Below the pieces are notes generated by a model. The model saw only the letters and a program-made list of their open reading frames with translations, was not told the DNA's origin and ran no database searches. From CAZEER01 sp964511215 (GTDB taxonomy: Bacteria > Fidelibacterota > Marinisomatia > Marinisomatales > UBA1611): DNA of 7,039 bases. The translations under genes were made by a program, and so were the position numbers. Below, piece by piece: positions 1-6,861 of the stretch; the first letter of the stretch is position 1; each line of letters opens with the position of its first letter. The stretch lies in NCBI GenBank assembly GCA_964511215.1, contig CAZEER010000091.1, positions 1 to 7,039 on the forward strand, written 5' to 3'.

Positions 1-776
1 TTTGGATGCTTGGTGAAAGTATATCTGATATTGGTTGGCCAGCATGTGGAGAAATTGACATTATGGAGCATGTTGGTTTTGATAATGGCATGGTGCATGG
101 ATCGATACATACAGATGCATTTAATCATATGAATAATACACAAAAATCTGGTTCGAGATTTGTAGATACTGCAACGGACTCATTTCATGTATATTCACTT
201 GAATGGACTCCAAATTATTTACGTTACCTCATTGATGATAATGCTTATTTTTTTGTTTATAATGATAGTGATGGTGACGAGGCAAAATGGCCATTTGATC
301 AACAGCATTATCTAATATTAAACTTGGCCGTTGGTGGTGATTGGGGAGGAGCTCAGGGAGTGGACCCAAATGCCTTTCCAATGAAAATGGAAATTGATTA
401 TGTTAAAATATATAAAAAGCAAGAAGGGGCGAGTGATCTTCAAGTTACTTTTCAAGTTGATATGAAAAATGAAAACATTAGTGGTACAGGTGTGTGGTTA
501 TCGGGCGGGAACATAAGTTCGGGACAACCTGGAGGACTACAGATGCATCCACAAGAAAATTCAGATATTTGGCAGATCACATTGACCCTTCCTCCAAAAT
601 CTAATTATACTTATAAATTTCGAAATGGCTATCAGCCCAATTCTTGGTCTGGAGGCTGGGAAACACCTGGCTCTGAGTGTACGACTGGAGAGTATAATGA
701 TCGACATCTTAATGTGGGATTCAATGATACAACTCTTACCGCAGTATGTTTTAGTGAGTGTACATCATGCGATTAA
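1..776 (+). CDS. GH16 family beta-1,3-glucanase (laminarinase-like), 3' part only, with C-terminal accessory module
   Basis: This is the C-terminal ~257 residues of a glycoside hydrolase family 16 enzyme; the gene enters from the left edge and is read from base 3. The GH16 catalytic signature EIDIME is at nt 51-68, with Glu codons 51-53 (nucleophile by family precedent) and 66-68 (acid/base) and Asp 57-59 between them. It is followed by family-typical strands (HGSIHT, FHVYSLEW, LNLAVGGDWGG) and the closing strand EIDYVKIYKK ending near nt 420. GH16 members of this type hydrolyse internal beta-1,3 links in laminarin-like glucans, but the substrate is inferred. From about nt 435 to 773 lies a second module (VTFQVDM, GVWLSGGN, YTYKFRNG) with four Cys in its last third. 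It looks like the starch-binding-like beta-sandwich seen at the ends of marine secreted enzymes; that assignment is from memory. No YPNPFNP-type tail follows. The stop overlaps the next gene's start, suggesting one operon. Confidence 0.9.
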   Translation, partial: WMLGESISDIGWPACGEIDIMEHVGFDNGMVHGSIHTDAFNHMNNTQKSGSRFVDTATDSFHVYSLEWTPNYLRYLIDDNAYFFVYNDSDGDEAKWPFDQQHYLILNLAVGGDWGGAQGVDPNAFPMKMEIDYVKIYKKQEGASDLQVTFQVDMKNENISGTGVWLSGGNISSGQPGGLQMHPQENSDIWQITLTLPPKSNYTYKFRNGYQPNSWSGGWETPGSECTTGEYNDRHLNVGFNDTTLTAVCFSECTSCD

Positions 777-2743
777 TTTTTTATGTTTTATTTTTTTGTG
801 GAATTGTTCTTGGGCAAGGATTTGTGCATGTAGAGGATGGTGAAATCGTTGATGGGAATGGAGATCCGATACTACTTCGCGGATTTGGATTAGGTGGCTG
901 GCTGGTTCCTGAGGGATATATGTTACATAATCTTGGCTGGATAGATGGATTTGAATCTCCAACACAAATTGAAGGTCATGTAGAAGCACTTATAGGGGAA
1001 GAATTAGCTGAACAATTTTGGGTGGAATATAGAAATAATTATGTTGCCCAAGCAGATATTGATCAAATTGCAGAATGGGGTTTTAATCATCTAAGAATTC
1101 CTTTTCATTACAAGCAATTTTACAGTGAATCAGATTCTGAAGTTCCTATTGGTTATGCAATCATAGATACCTTAATAACCTGGTGTGAGCCTTATAATAT
1201 GTATATTATATTAGATATGCACTGTGCTCCGGGTGCTCAGAATAGTGGTCCAATAAGCGACAGTGATGGTACCGCTAGATTATGGCTGGAAGAAGAAAAT
1301 AAAGAACTTACTATCCAAATATGGAGAGAAATTGCTGATTATTACTCTGATGAAACATTAATAGCTGGGTACGATTTGATCAATGAGCCGGTTCTTCCCA
1401 GCGGTGTAAGCCTGGAGGAATTCAGACAACTTTACATTGATATTACCGATGCAATTAGAGAAGTTGATACAAATCATATTGTTTATATTGAAGGGAATTG
1501 GTATGGGACTGATTTTTCTGGGTTGACCCCTCCTTGGGATGGAAATATGTCGTACTCCTTTCATAAGTATTGGAGCGAAACCACATTAGCAACTATTCAA
1601 TCTTATATAAGTATGAGCCAGCAATATAACATTCCTTTATGGATGGGGGAGTCAGGTGAAAATTCAAATAGCTGGTACTATGAAGTTTTTATAGAGCTTT
1701 TAGAGGCGAATAACATTGGCTGGAATTTTTGGACACACAAAAAGGTAGAAAAAATTTCAAGTCCATTTTCTGCTATTGTAACACCACAATATCAAACGCT
1801 GATTAATTATTGGAGTGGTAGTGGAGCAGAGCCGTCTGCTACATATGCACAGGCAGCTCTTTTAACATTTGTCAATAGTTTAAAAATTGAGAATTGTGCC
1901 TTTTCTCCTGGGGTAATAGCCTCTCTCACAGATCCTGAATATGGTGAGATTTCTAAACCGTATTCTACTCATTCTATACCAGGAATTGTACCAGCAGTGG
2001 AGTATGATATCGGAGCATGGGGGATATCCTATACTGATAGTGATTACTATAATAATGGAGATGGAAATTACAATGATGGGTGGACATTCAGGAATGATGG
2101 TGTCGATGTGGAGTCAAATGGAAATCAGAATGGTATGCCCTACAATGTAGGGTGGACGGAAGCTGGAGAGTGGTTGGGTTACACTATTGAAGATGTAACT
2201 CCTGGCACATATGATATTAACATTAGTATTGCATCTACTTCATCAAATGGAATGTTTTTTGCCCAGTTAAATGGAGAGAATCTGTCTGTGGTTCAAGTCC
2301 CTAATACTGGTGGATGGTATAACTGGCAAGATGTAACCATACCTTCCGTAGAGATAATCGAAGGTTCGAAGTTTTTCAAAATTCAAATTGTGCAGGCAGG
2401 TTTTAATATTGAAAGTATTGAATTTCAGCAGGTGATGCAAAGCGTTGAACAAAACATAATTTCAGATAATTTTTCTTTAGGGAAGCCCTATCCAAACCCT
2501 TTCAATCCTAGAGTAGGAATTGAACTAACCCTCGATTCATCAGATAGCTATGATGTGTCTATTTACAATTTGAAAGGAGAGAGAATAAAAGATTGGAGTT
2601 CTGTCAAATTAGATGCAGGCAAACACACCCTTCATTGGAATAGCATGGATGAGGATGGGAATATATCTCCAAGTGGAGTTTATTTTTTTACTGTAATGGG
2701 GAAAAATAAAAGAGAGCATCGGAAATTATTGTTGATCCGATAG
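767..2743 (+). CDS. Secreted GH5 glucanase with CBM6 and a type IX/FlgD-like C-terminal sorting domain
   Basis: This 658-residue protein probably degrades beta-glucan outside the cell. The signal peptide is MRLIFYVLFFCGIVLG, with likely cleavage before Gln17. The GH5 domain (~20-340) shows RGFGLGGWLVPE (38-49), HLRIPF (108-113), DMHCAPGAQN (150-159), NEP with acid/base Glu207, FHKY (His266, Tyr268), GES with nucleophile Glu295, and GWNFWTHK. The GGW(L)xxE start, H-x-APG-x-QN and GW-FW-(T) motifs resemble fungal-type exo-beta-1,3-glucanases (GH5_9-like), so a beta-1,3-glucan substrate is a reasonable inference; the exact subfamily is open. CBM6 (~408-552) carries VGWTEAGEWLGYT with Trp463 and Trp469. 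The tail (~568-658) has YPNPFNP (575-581), IYNLKGE and SGVYFF, typical of type IX secretion/FlgD-like C-terminal domains. ATG 767 is preferred over in-frame GTG 758 because it starts directly at the signal peptide; neither has a strong SD. The 10-nt overlap with the GH16 stop suggests translational coupling. Confidence 0.9.
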   Translation: MRLIFYVLFFCGIVLGQGFVHVEDGEIVDGNGDPILLRGFGLGGWLVPEGYMLHNLGWIDGFESPTQIEGHVEALIGEELAEQFWVEYRNNYVAQADIDQIAEWGFNHLRIPFHYKQFYSESDSEVPIGYAIIDTLITWCEPYNMYIILDMHCAPGAQNSGPISDSDGTARLWLEEENKELTIQIWREIADYYSDETLIAGYDLINEPVLPSGVSLEEFRQLYIDITDAIREVDTNHIVYIEGNWYGTDFSGLTPPWDGNMSYSFHKYWSETTLATIQSYISMSQQYNIPLWMGESGENSNSWYYEVFIELLEANNIGWNFWTHKKVEKISSPFSAIVTPQYQTLINYWSGSGAEPSATYAQAALLTFVNSLKIENCAFSPGVIASLTDPEYGEISKPYSTHSIPGIVPAVEYDIGAWGISYTDSDYYNNGDGNYNDGWTFRNDGVDVESNGNQNGMPYNVGWTEAGEWLGYTIEDVTPGTYDINISIASTSSNGMFFAQLNGENLSVVQVPNTGGWYNWQDVTIPSVEIIEGSKFFKIQIVQAGFNIESIEFQQVMQSVEQNIISDNFSLGKPYPNPFNPRVGIELTLDSSDSYDVSIYNLKGERIKDWSSVKLDAGKHTLHWNSMDEDGNISPSGVYFFTVMGKNKREHRKLLLIR

Positions 2744-2777
2744 TTGATATATTTTATCGTAAATGTTGTAACTTTAA

Positions 2778-2783
2778 TATACT
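2778..2783 (+). promoter_or_regulatory. Possible -10 element (TATACT) upstream of the repeat lipoprotein gene
   Basis: TATACT differs from the sigma-70 -10 consensus at one position and lies 56 nt before the lipoprotein ATG, in the 96-nt gap after the GH5 gene. No good -35 box is at the right spacing: position 2755-2760 reads TATCGT, and the better TTGATA at 2744-2749 is 28 nt away. I see no convincing match to the Bacteroidota TTTG / TAnnTTTG promoter either. In such AT-rich DNA this could be chance. Confidence 0.2.
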
Positions 2784-2829
2784 CGTGGAACAAAACACTT
2801 TTTTATTTGTATTAATAATTAAATAAATC

Positions 2830-2834
2830 GAGGA
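2830..2834 (+). promoter_or_regulatory. Ribosome binding site (GAGGA) for the acidic repeat lipoprotein
   Basis: GAGGA ends five nt before ATG 2840 and is the only clear Shine-Dalgarno upstream of a full-length gene here. It supports ATG 2840 as the start, giving an intact lipoprotein signal peptide. Confidence 0.6.
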
Positions 2835-2839
2835 AAATA

Positions 2840-4273
2840 ATGGATTTTAAATTAAAGATTTCTTTATTTGCGTTGCTTCTTTTGGCTGGCTGTAGCAATC
2901 TTTTAAAAGAGCCAAATGGTCTATCAGATGCTGAAGTTATTGAAATGATACAGAACGCTAATAAAATGGAAGTGTCGATAGAGAATATTCCCCTTCGATC
3001 ACGTGATGTTGTAGAGCAAGAATATTATGATTATATGGACATGGCTGTCTGGGAGGCTTCTGGTCTTGGATATCAGGTGGATCTCGCCGGTCTTGGACAT
3101 CGTTCTGGCAATCGAAATGAAGTTTATTTTAATTCGGAAGGTAGAAAATTAGATCCCACTGATTGGGGAAAAGATGGTTATGATAGGGATGGTTATGGTA
3201 AAGAAGATTGGCAATGTTTTGATCTAGTTTTTCCAATTACTTTTGATATGCCAGATGGCACATTTATAACCGTTGAGAGTGATGAAGAAGAAGAATGGGT
3301 CGAAATCAAATCTTGGTATGATGCTAATCCAGATTCAGAAGAAAAACCATCAATGCAATTCCCAGTGGTTATATTTTTTGATGAAGAATCTATTACAATC
3401 AATAATACAGAACAGATGAGAGCAGCGTACTCAGAGTGTCATTCTGATCGGGAGAAAAGAGATGGGTGGGGCAGAAGAAGGGACTGCTTTGAACTTGTAT
3501 ACCCTGTAACATTTATCATGCCAGATGGTTCCAGTATGACTGTAACCAGTAATGATAACGAAGGTTGGACTGCTCTAAAAAATTGGTATGAAGAAAATCC
3601 TGGTTATGAAGAAATGATGCCAGAATTTCAATACCCCATGGATATTGTATATCAAACAGAAGATGAAGATTCAACAGTGACGATAAATAATGAAGAAGAA
3701 ATGTTTGCAGCTAAAGACGAATGTCGTGATGAGTGGGAAGAAGGCTATGGTAGAGAATGTTTTGAATTAGTCCTTCCTGTTACCTATGTGATGCCAGATG
3801 GTTCCACGATTATTGTAGAAGATGAAGGCGGCTTCAGGGCTATAAGAAACTGGTATATTGACAATGAGGAATATGATGAGGAAAAACCAGAGATTCAATA
3901 TCCTGTTGATATTCTATATCAAACAGAAGAAGGTGATGAAATAGTGACCATCAATTCTGAGGAAGAAATGGAAGCGGCTAAGCAAGGATGCTGGGAAGAA
4001 TGGGAAGAAGGTGATGAAGAAGAATGTTTTGAATTGGTACTACCAGTAACCTTTGTTATGCCAGATGGTTCCACTATTACTGTTGAGGATGAAGAAGGCT
4101 GGTACTATGTTCAAAGATGGTATGAAGACAATAGTGATGTGGAAGAAGAACCGGGTTTACAATACCCAGTAGATATTATCTACGAGCTAGAAGATGGTGA
4201 GGAAACAGTCACCATTAATTCTGAGGAAGAAATGGAAGCTGCATATGAAGAATGTGAGGAAGATGAGAACTAA
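2840..4273 (+). CDS. Acidic repeat lipoprotein, function unknown
   Basis: I do not recognise a characterised homologue. The 477-residue protein starts with MDFKLKISLFALLLLAGC, a clear lipoprotein signal with lipobox LAGC and acylated Cys18, so it should be anchored in a membrane, likely the outer one. Residues 19-125 form a unique N-terminal region ending in a Gly/Asp/Tyr-rich linker. Four tandem units follow, starting at Cys126, Cys216, Cys307 and Cys396. Each begins CF(D/E)LV and contains MPDG, a WY pair, a (Y/F)PV strand, T(V/I)TINN or T(V/I)TINS, and a second Cys (200, 295, 384, 472), giving two Cys per unit and a possible disulfide. Acidity rises toward the C-terminus: the last unit has 28 Asp/Glu and one Arg in 82 residues. 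This suggests cation binding or an extended surface structure, but that is inference. It has its own SD and spacers on both sides, so it may be transcribed separately from the glucanases and the receptor. It is not a SusD-like protein. Confidence 0.85.
   Translation: MDFKLKISLFALLLLAGCSNLLKEPNGLSDAEVIEMIQNANKMEVSIENIPLRSRDVVEQEYYDYMDMAVWEASGLGYQVDLAGLGHRSGNRNEVYFNSEGRKLDPTDWGKDGYDRDGYGKEDWQCFDLVFPITFDMPDGTFITVESDEEEEWVEIKSWYDANPDSEEKPSMQFPVVIFFDEESITINNTEQMRAAYSECHSDREKRDGWGRRRDCFELVYPVTFIMPDGSSMTVTSNDNEGWTALKNWYEENPGYEEMMPEFQYPMDIVYQTEDEDSTVTINNEEEMFAAKDECRDEWEEGYGRECFELVLPVTYVMPDGSTIIVEDEGGFRAIRNWYIDNEEYDEEKPEIQYPVDILYQTEEGDEIVTINSEEEMEAAKQGCWEEWEEGDEEECFELVLPVTFVMPDGSTITVEDEEGWYYVQRWYEDNSDVEEEPGLQYPVDIIYELEDGEETVTINSEEEMEAAYEECEEDEN
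3215..4270 (+). repeat. Four in-frame tandem repeats of ~270 nt encoding ~90-residue acidic units
   Basis: Units run 3215-3484 (90 aa), 3485-3757 (91 aa), 3758-4024 (89 aa) and 4025-4270 (82 aa to the stop). Each protein unit reads CF-LV-PVT-MPDG, then a WY-containing segment, then YPVDI-Y and TINSEEEM-AA-C in the later copies. Units 3 and 4 are most alike; unit 1 is most diverged (e.g. FPVVIFFDEES in its second half). Third-position differences are common even where the protein is identical (cttcctgttacc versus ctaccagtaacc), so the copies are not a fresh DNA duplication. The short linkers before each Cys share a [DE]G-[YW]-G-[KR]-like pattern in the first three cases (DGYGKEDWQ, DGWGRRRD, EGYGRE), so the linker belongs to the unit. 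Confidence 0.9.
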
Positions 4274-4358
4274 AACGAACTAATAATCCAATCTGCAAAG
4301 ATTAATAAACAGTTCCAATTTGAGACTTTGTATTTTTTATAAAACAATTATTATTTAA

Positions 4359-4364
4359 TATAAA
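4359..4364 (+). promoter_or_regulatory. Possible -10 element (TATAAA) upstream of the TonB-dependent receptor gene
   Basis: The 137-nt spacer 4274-4410 is very AT-rich and holds no ORF. TATAAA at 4359-4364 is one base from the -10 consensus, with a weak TTTATA at 4336-4341 at 17-nt spacing. A TTTG at 4327-4330 lies about where a Bacteroidota -33 element would be, but the matching downstream box (TATTTAAT at 4352-4359) fits TAnnTTTG poorly. The spacer length suggests the receptor has its own promoter; the exact site is uncertain. Confidence 0.2.
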
Positions 4365-4410
4365 AACTTTACTTAATGTGAGTATTTAATCAAGCATTAA
4401 CATAGCTTAA

Positions 4411-6861
4411 ATGCATAGAATCGATACAAAGTACTTAAAATATATTTTAATTTTTTCAATCAATCTGATGTTTGGGCAAGGGGCATCCAGTGTGAGTGGG
4501 TTTGTTCGTAATGATGCAACAGGAGAACCGATTTCTTATGCAAATGTATATATAAGTAATTCCACTATGGGTGCAGCAACAAATCGTGATGGGTATTTTG
4601 TTATTTCAGATGTCCCTTTAGGGTTATACGAAATTAATGCATCGATGATGGGCTACGGAGTGTATAAAAAAGAAATTGATCTTTCTTCTGGAAAGCCTTT
4701 ACGTTTAGAAATAAGAATGGAAGAAGAAGTAATAAAAACTTCGGAAGTATTGGTCACTGCGGAACGACAGAAGTTTGAAAGATCCATGGAAAGTAGTCAA
4801 ATTGCATTGGATCTTAGAGAAATCAATTCTGCTCCTGCATTTGTGGAGCCAGATGTATTTCGTACATTGCAAATGTTACCTGGTGTCCAAACAACGAGTG
4901 ATTTTTCGAGTGCTCTTTATGTAAGAGGAAGTACACCAGATCAAAATCTAATCATGTTGGACGGTATTGCTATTTACAATCCTTACCACCTGGGTGGAAT
5001 ATTTTCTACATTTAACACAGATGCCATCAAGGAAGCAGATTTTCATGCTGGTGGATTTCCAGCAAGGTATGGTGGAAGAATGGGTGCGATACTTAATGTA
5101 ATTAATCGAGAAGGGAACACTGGAAAGGTGACCGGTTCTGCAAACATTTCACTGATTTCAAGTAAGGCTCTTTTAGAAGGTCCTATTCCAAAATGGAAGG
5201 GTATGAAAGGATCATGGATGATTTCTGGTAGGAGGACTTATTTTGATAAGGTAGTGAATGCACTAAAGATTCCAATTGGGGAAAACAGAGATGGAACCGA
5301 TACTTATTTCCAATTTCCTTATTATTTTTATGATTATCAGATAAAAGCTAATTTAGATATTAATCAAGATCATCGTTTGACATACTCTCGCTTTTATGGA
5401 GATGATGTTTTAAATTTTTCATTTGATGACCCTGTTGAAGCTGTAAGTAATGACAATGTTACTGTGAATCAAGAATCCACCTTTGGCGTAGAATGGCCTT
5501 GGGGGAATCATACGAATGGCCTTACCTGGAGATGGATCATCTCTCCAAAAATGATAGCAAAAACATTTATATCGAATAGCCGTTATCGTTTTGACTTTGA
5601 TCTTTCATTCCAGGATAAAAATACCTACATATATTCTGATTCAACGGTGATCAATTTCACAAACTTTTCCTTCAATATATATGATATAATTAAGGATAAT
5701 ACTATAGAGACAGAACTAGAATGGAAACACTCAGAAAATCATGAGATTACAAGCGGATTCCAAATAAAGAGCATAGATTTTGATTTGGGACTTAGATTTG
5801 ATATAGCTACGCAAGACACATCCTTTTCATATACTCCTCTTGATTTAGAGGAAGCAACTAGGGAAATATCATTATTTGTGCAAGATAGATGGGATTTTTC
5901 AGATAAGTTGAAATTAAGAGGTGGGATTCGTGCAACGGACTATAATTTGCATGATAAATTGTATATGGACCCTAGATTAGGAATCAAATATCATATTTCT
6001 GATGATATTGCTTTGAAAGGGAATTGGGGTATTTATCACCAGTTTCTAACCACCGCAAATAATCAGGACGAGAACCTCAGACTAGTGGAACTTTGGCTTG
6101 GTATTCCAAAGGATAAACCAGCTAGTTTATCCCAACATATAATTGCGGGTATTGAATACATGTCTCCAAAAAATATTTTTTATAGGTTGGAGATCTATCA
6201 AAAGGATTTTGATAATTTACTTACCCTTAAACAAGAGAATACCAATACGATTGAGGGAACAGCGCCTGATTCAACCACCAATGAATTCTGGGATACGAGA
6301 GGTAATAGTAATGGTATCGAATTCTTGATAAAAAAATCATCAGGAAAATTTAATGGTTGGTTTGGTTATACATATTCAAAGACCAAGTATTACACAGAAC
6401 CAAGTGGTTGGCATTACCCAAATTTTGATAGAACTCATACTTTAAATATGGTAGCAAATTATGAATTGAACTCTGATCTAGAATTGAGTGCAGCATTAAC
6501 CCAGTCGAGTGGTAATCCTTATACAAATATTTTAGGACGTGTTTATGACTGGGAACAAAATCTGAATAGCAATACCTTTTGGTATCCGGTGGATAATTAT
6601 ATAATTGGAGAGAAAAATACTGAGCGCTATGATGATTATTTTAGAGTGGATATAGGCATGACTAGGAAAGGTGGGAACCTTTTTGGTCTTGAGTATGACA
6701 CTTACTGGCAGGTTATGAATTTAACTAGGCATGTAAATATTTTGAGTTATGGATACCGAACTAAGATAGATCCCCTTACAGGAGATCAATTGGGGGTAGA
6801 ACGTCGGCCTGTGCCAATGTTCCCACTTATTTTTACTTTTGGAGTAAAATTTGAATTTTAA
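4411..6861 (+). CDS. TonB-dependent outer membrane receptor with N-terminal carboxypeptidase-regulatory-like domain (non-SusC type)
   Basis: This 816-residue outer membrane transporter takes up a ligand using TonB-ExbBD energy; the ligand is unknown. The signal peptide covers residues 1-22 (…INLMFG, likely cut before Gln23). A carboxypeptidase-D regulatory-like beta domain follows (~28-108: VSGFVRNDATGEPISYANV, NRDGYFVISDVPLGLYEI). EVLVTAER (112-119) is a TonB-box-like/linker motif. The plug domain (~125-235) has LQMLPGV (153-159), YVRGSTPDQNLIMLDG (170-185) and GGFPARYGGRMGAILNV (214-230). The rest is a beta barrel ending in FGVKFEF with a terminal Phe, as outer membrane proteins usually do. 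The plug motifs match the ~800-residue TBDR group commonly paired with DUF4249 lipoproteins, not the longer SusC/RagA group. An in-frame TAA directly before ATG 4411 fixes the earliest start; no SD is visible. The next gene overlaps its stop. Confidence 0.93.
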   Translation: MHRIDTKYLKYILIFSINLMFGQGASSVSGFVRNDATGEPISYANVYISNSTMGAATNRDGYFVISDVPLGLYEINASMMGYGVYKKEIDLSSGKPLRLEIRMEEEVIKTSEVLVTAERQKFERSMESSQIALDLREINSAPAFVEPDVFRTLQMLPGVQTTSDFSSALYVRGSTPDQNLIMLDGIAIYNPYHLGGIFSTFNTDAIKEADFHAGGFPARYGGRMGAILNVINREGNTGKVTGSANISLISSKALLEGPIPKWKGMKGSWMISGRRTYFDKVVNALKIPIGENRDGTDTYFQFPYYFYDYQIKANLDINQDHRLTYSRFYGDDVLNFSFDDPVEAVSNDNVTVNQESTFGVEWPWGNHTNGLTWRWIISPKMIAKTFISNSRYRFDFDLSFQDKNTYIYSDSTVINFTNFSFNIYDIIKDNTIETELEWKHSENHEITSGFQIKSIDFDLGLRFDIATQDTSFSYTPLDLEEATREISLFVQDRWDFSDKLKLRGGIRATDYNLHDKLYMDPRLGIKYHISDDIALKGNWGIYHQFLTTANNQDENLRLVELWLGIPKDKPASLSQHIIAGIEYMSPKNIFYRLEIYQKDFDNLLTLKQENTNTIEGTAPDSTTNEFWDTRGNSNGIEFLIKKSSGKFNGWFGYTYSKTKYYTEPSGWHYPNFDRTHTLNMVANYELNSDLELSAALTQSSGNPYTNILGRVYDWEQNLNSNTFWYPVDNYIIGEKNTERYDDYFRVDIGMTRKGGNLFGLEYDTYWQVMNLTRHVNILSYGYRTKIDPLTGDQLGVERRPVPMFPLIFTFGVKFEF
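6841..6844 (+). promoter_or_regulatory. Ribosome binding site (GGAG) inside the receptor's 3' end, for the following lipoprotein
   Basis: GGAG lies six nt before TTG 6851 and within the last codons of the receptor gene. The alternative ATG 6875 has no purine-rich SD in front of it. This site therefore favours the TTG start for the downstream lipoprotein. Confidence 0.5.

Noticed and set aside
765..989. Minus-strand ORF of 74 codons opposite the GH5 start
   Set aside because: It lies wholly opposite well-supported coding sequence, has no recognisable domain, and is the kind of shadow expected by chance; the same applies to minus ORFs at 1358-1564, 2267-2452 and 3193-3402.
1941..2150. Plus-strand 69-codon ORF inside the GH5/CBM6 gene
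   Set aside because: Out-of-frame shadow of the CBM6 region, rich in Met/Ile from the AT-rich code; no SD or domain. The same holds for the ORFs at 625-843 and 6143-6328.
2785..2804. Hairpin plus T-run as terminator after the GH5 gene
   Set aside because: GTG/CAC gives only a three-base stem before six T; too weak in AT-rich DNA to call a terminator.
3215..4270. CRISPR array or non-coding tandem repeat
   Set aside because: Units are ~270 nt, stay in frame, differ mostly at third positions and encode a conserved protein pattern; this is a coding repeat.
4290..4303. AATC/GATT hairpin after the repeat lipoprotein
   Set aside because: Four weak base pairs, a six-base loop and no following T-run; no support for a terminator or regulatory structure.
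4411..6861. Receptor as SusC of a classical polysaccharide utilization locus
   Set aside because: At 816 residues it is short for SusC, lacks SusC/RagA signature segments, and has no SusD-like lipoprotein beside it; the neighbouring lipoproteins do not look like SusD.
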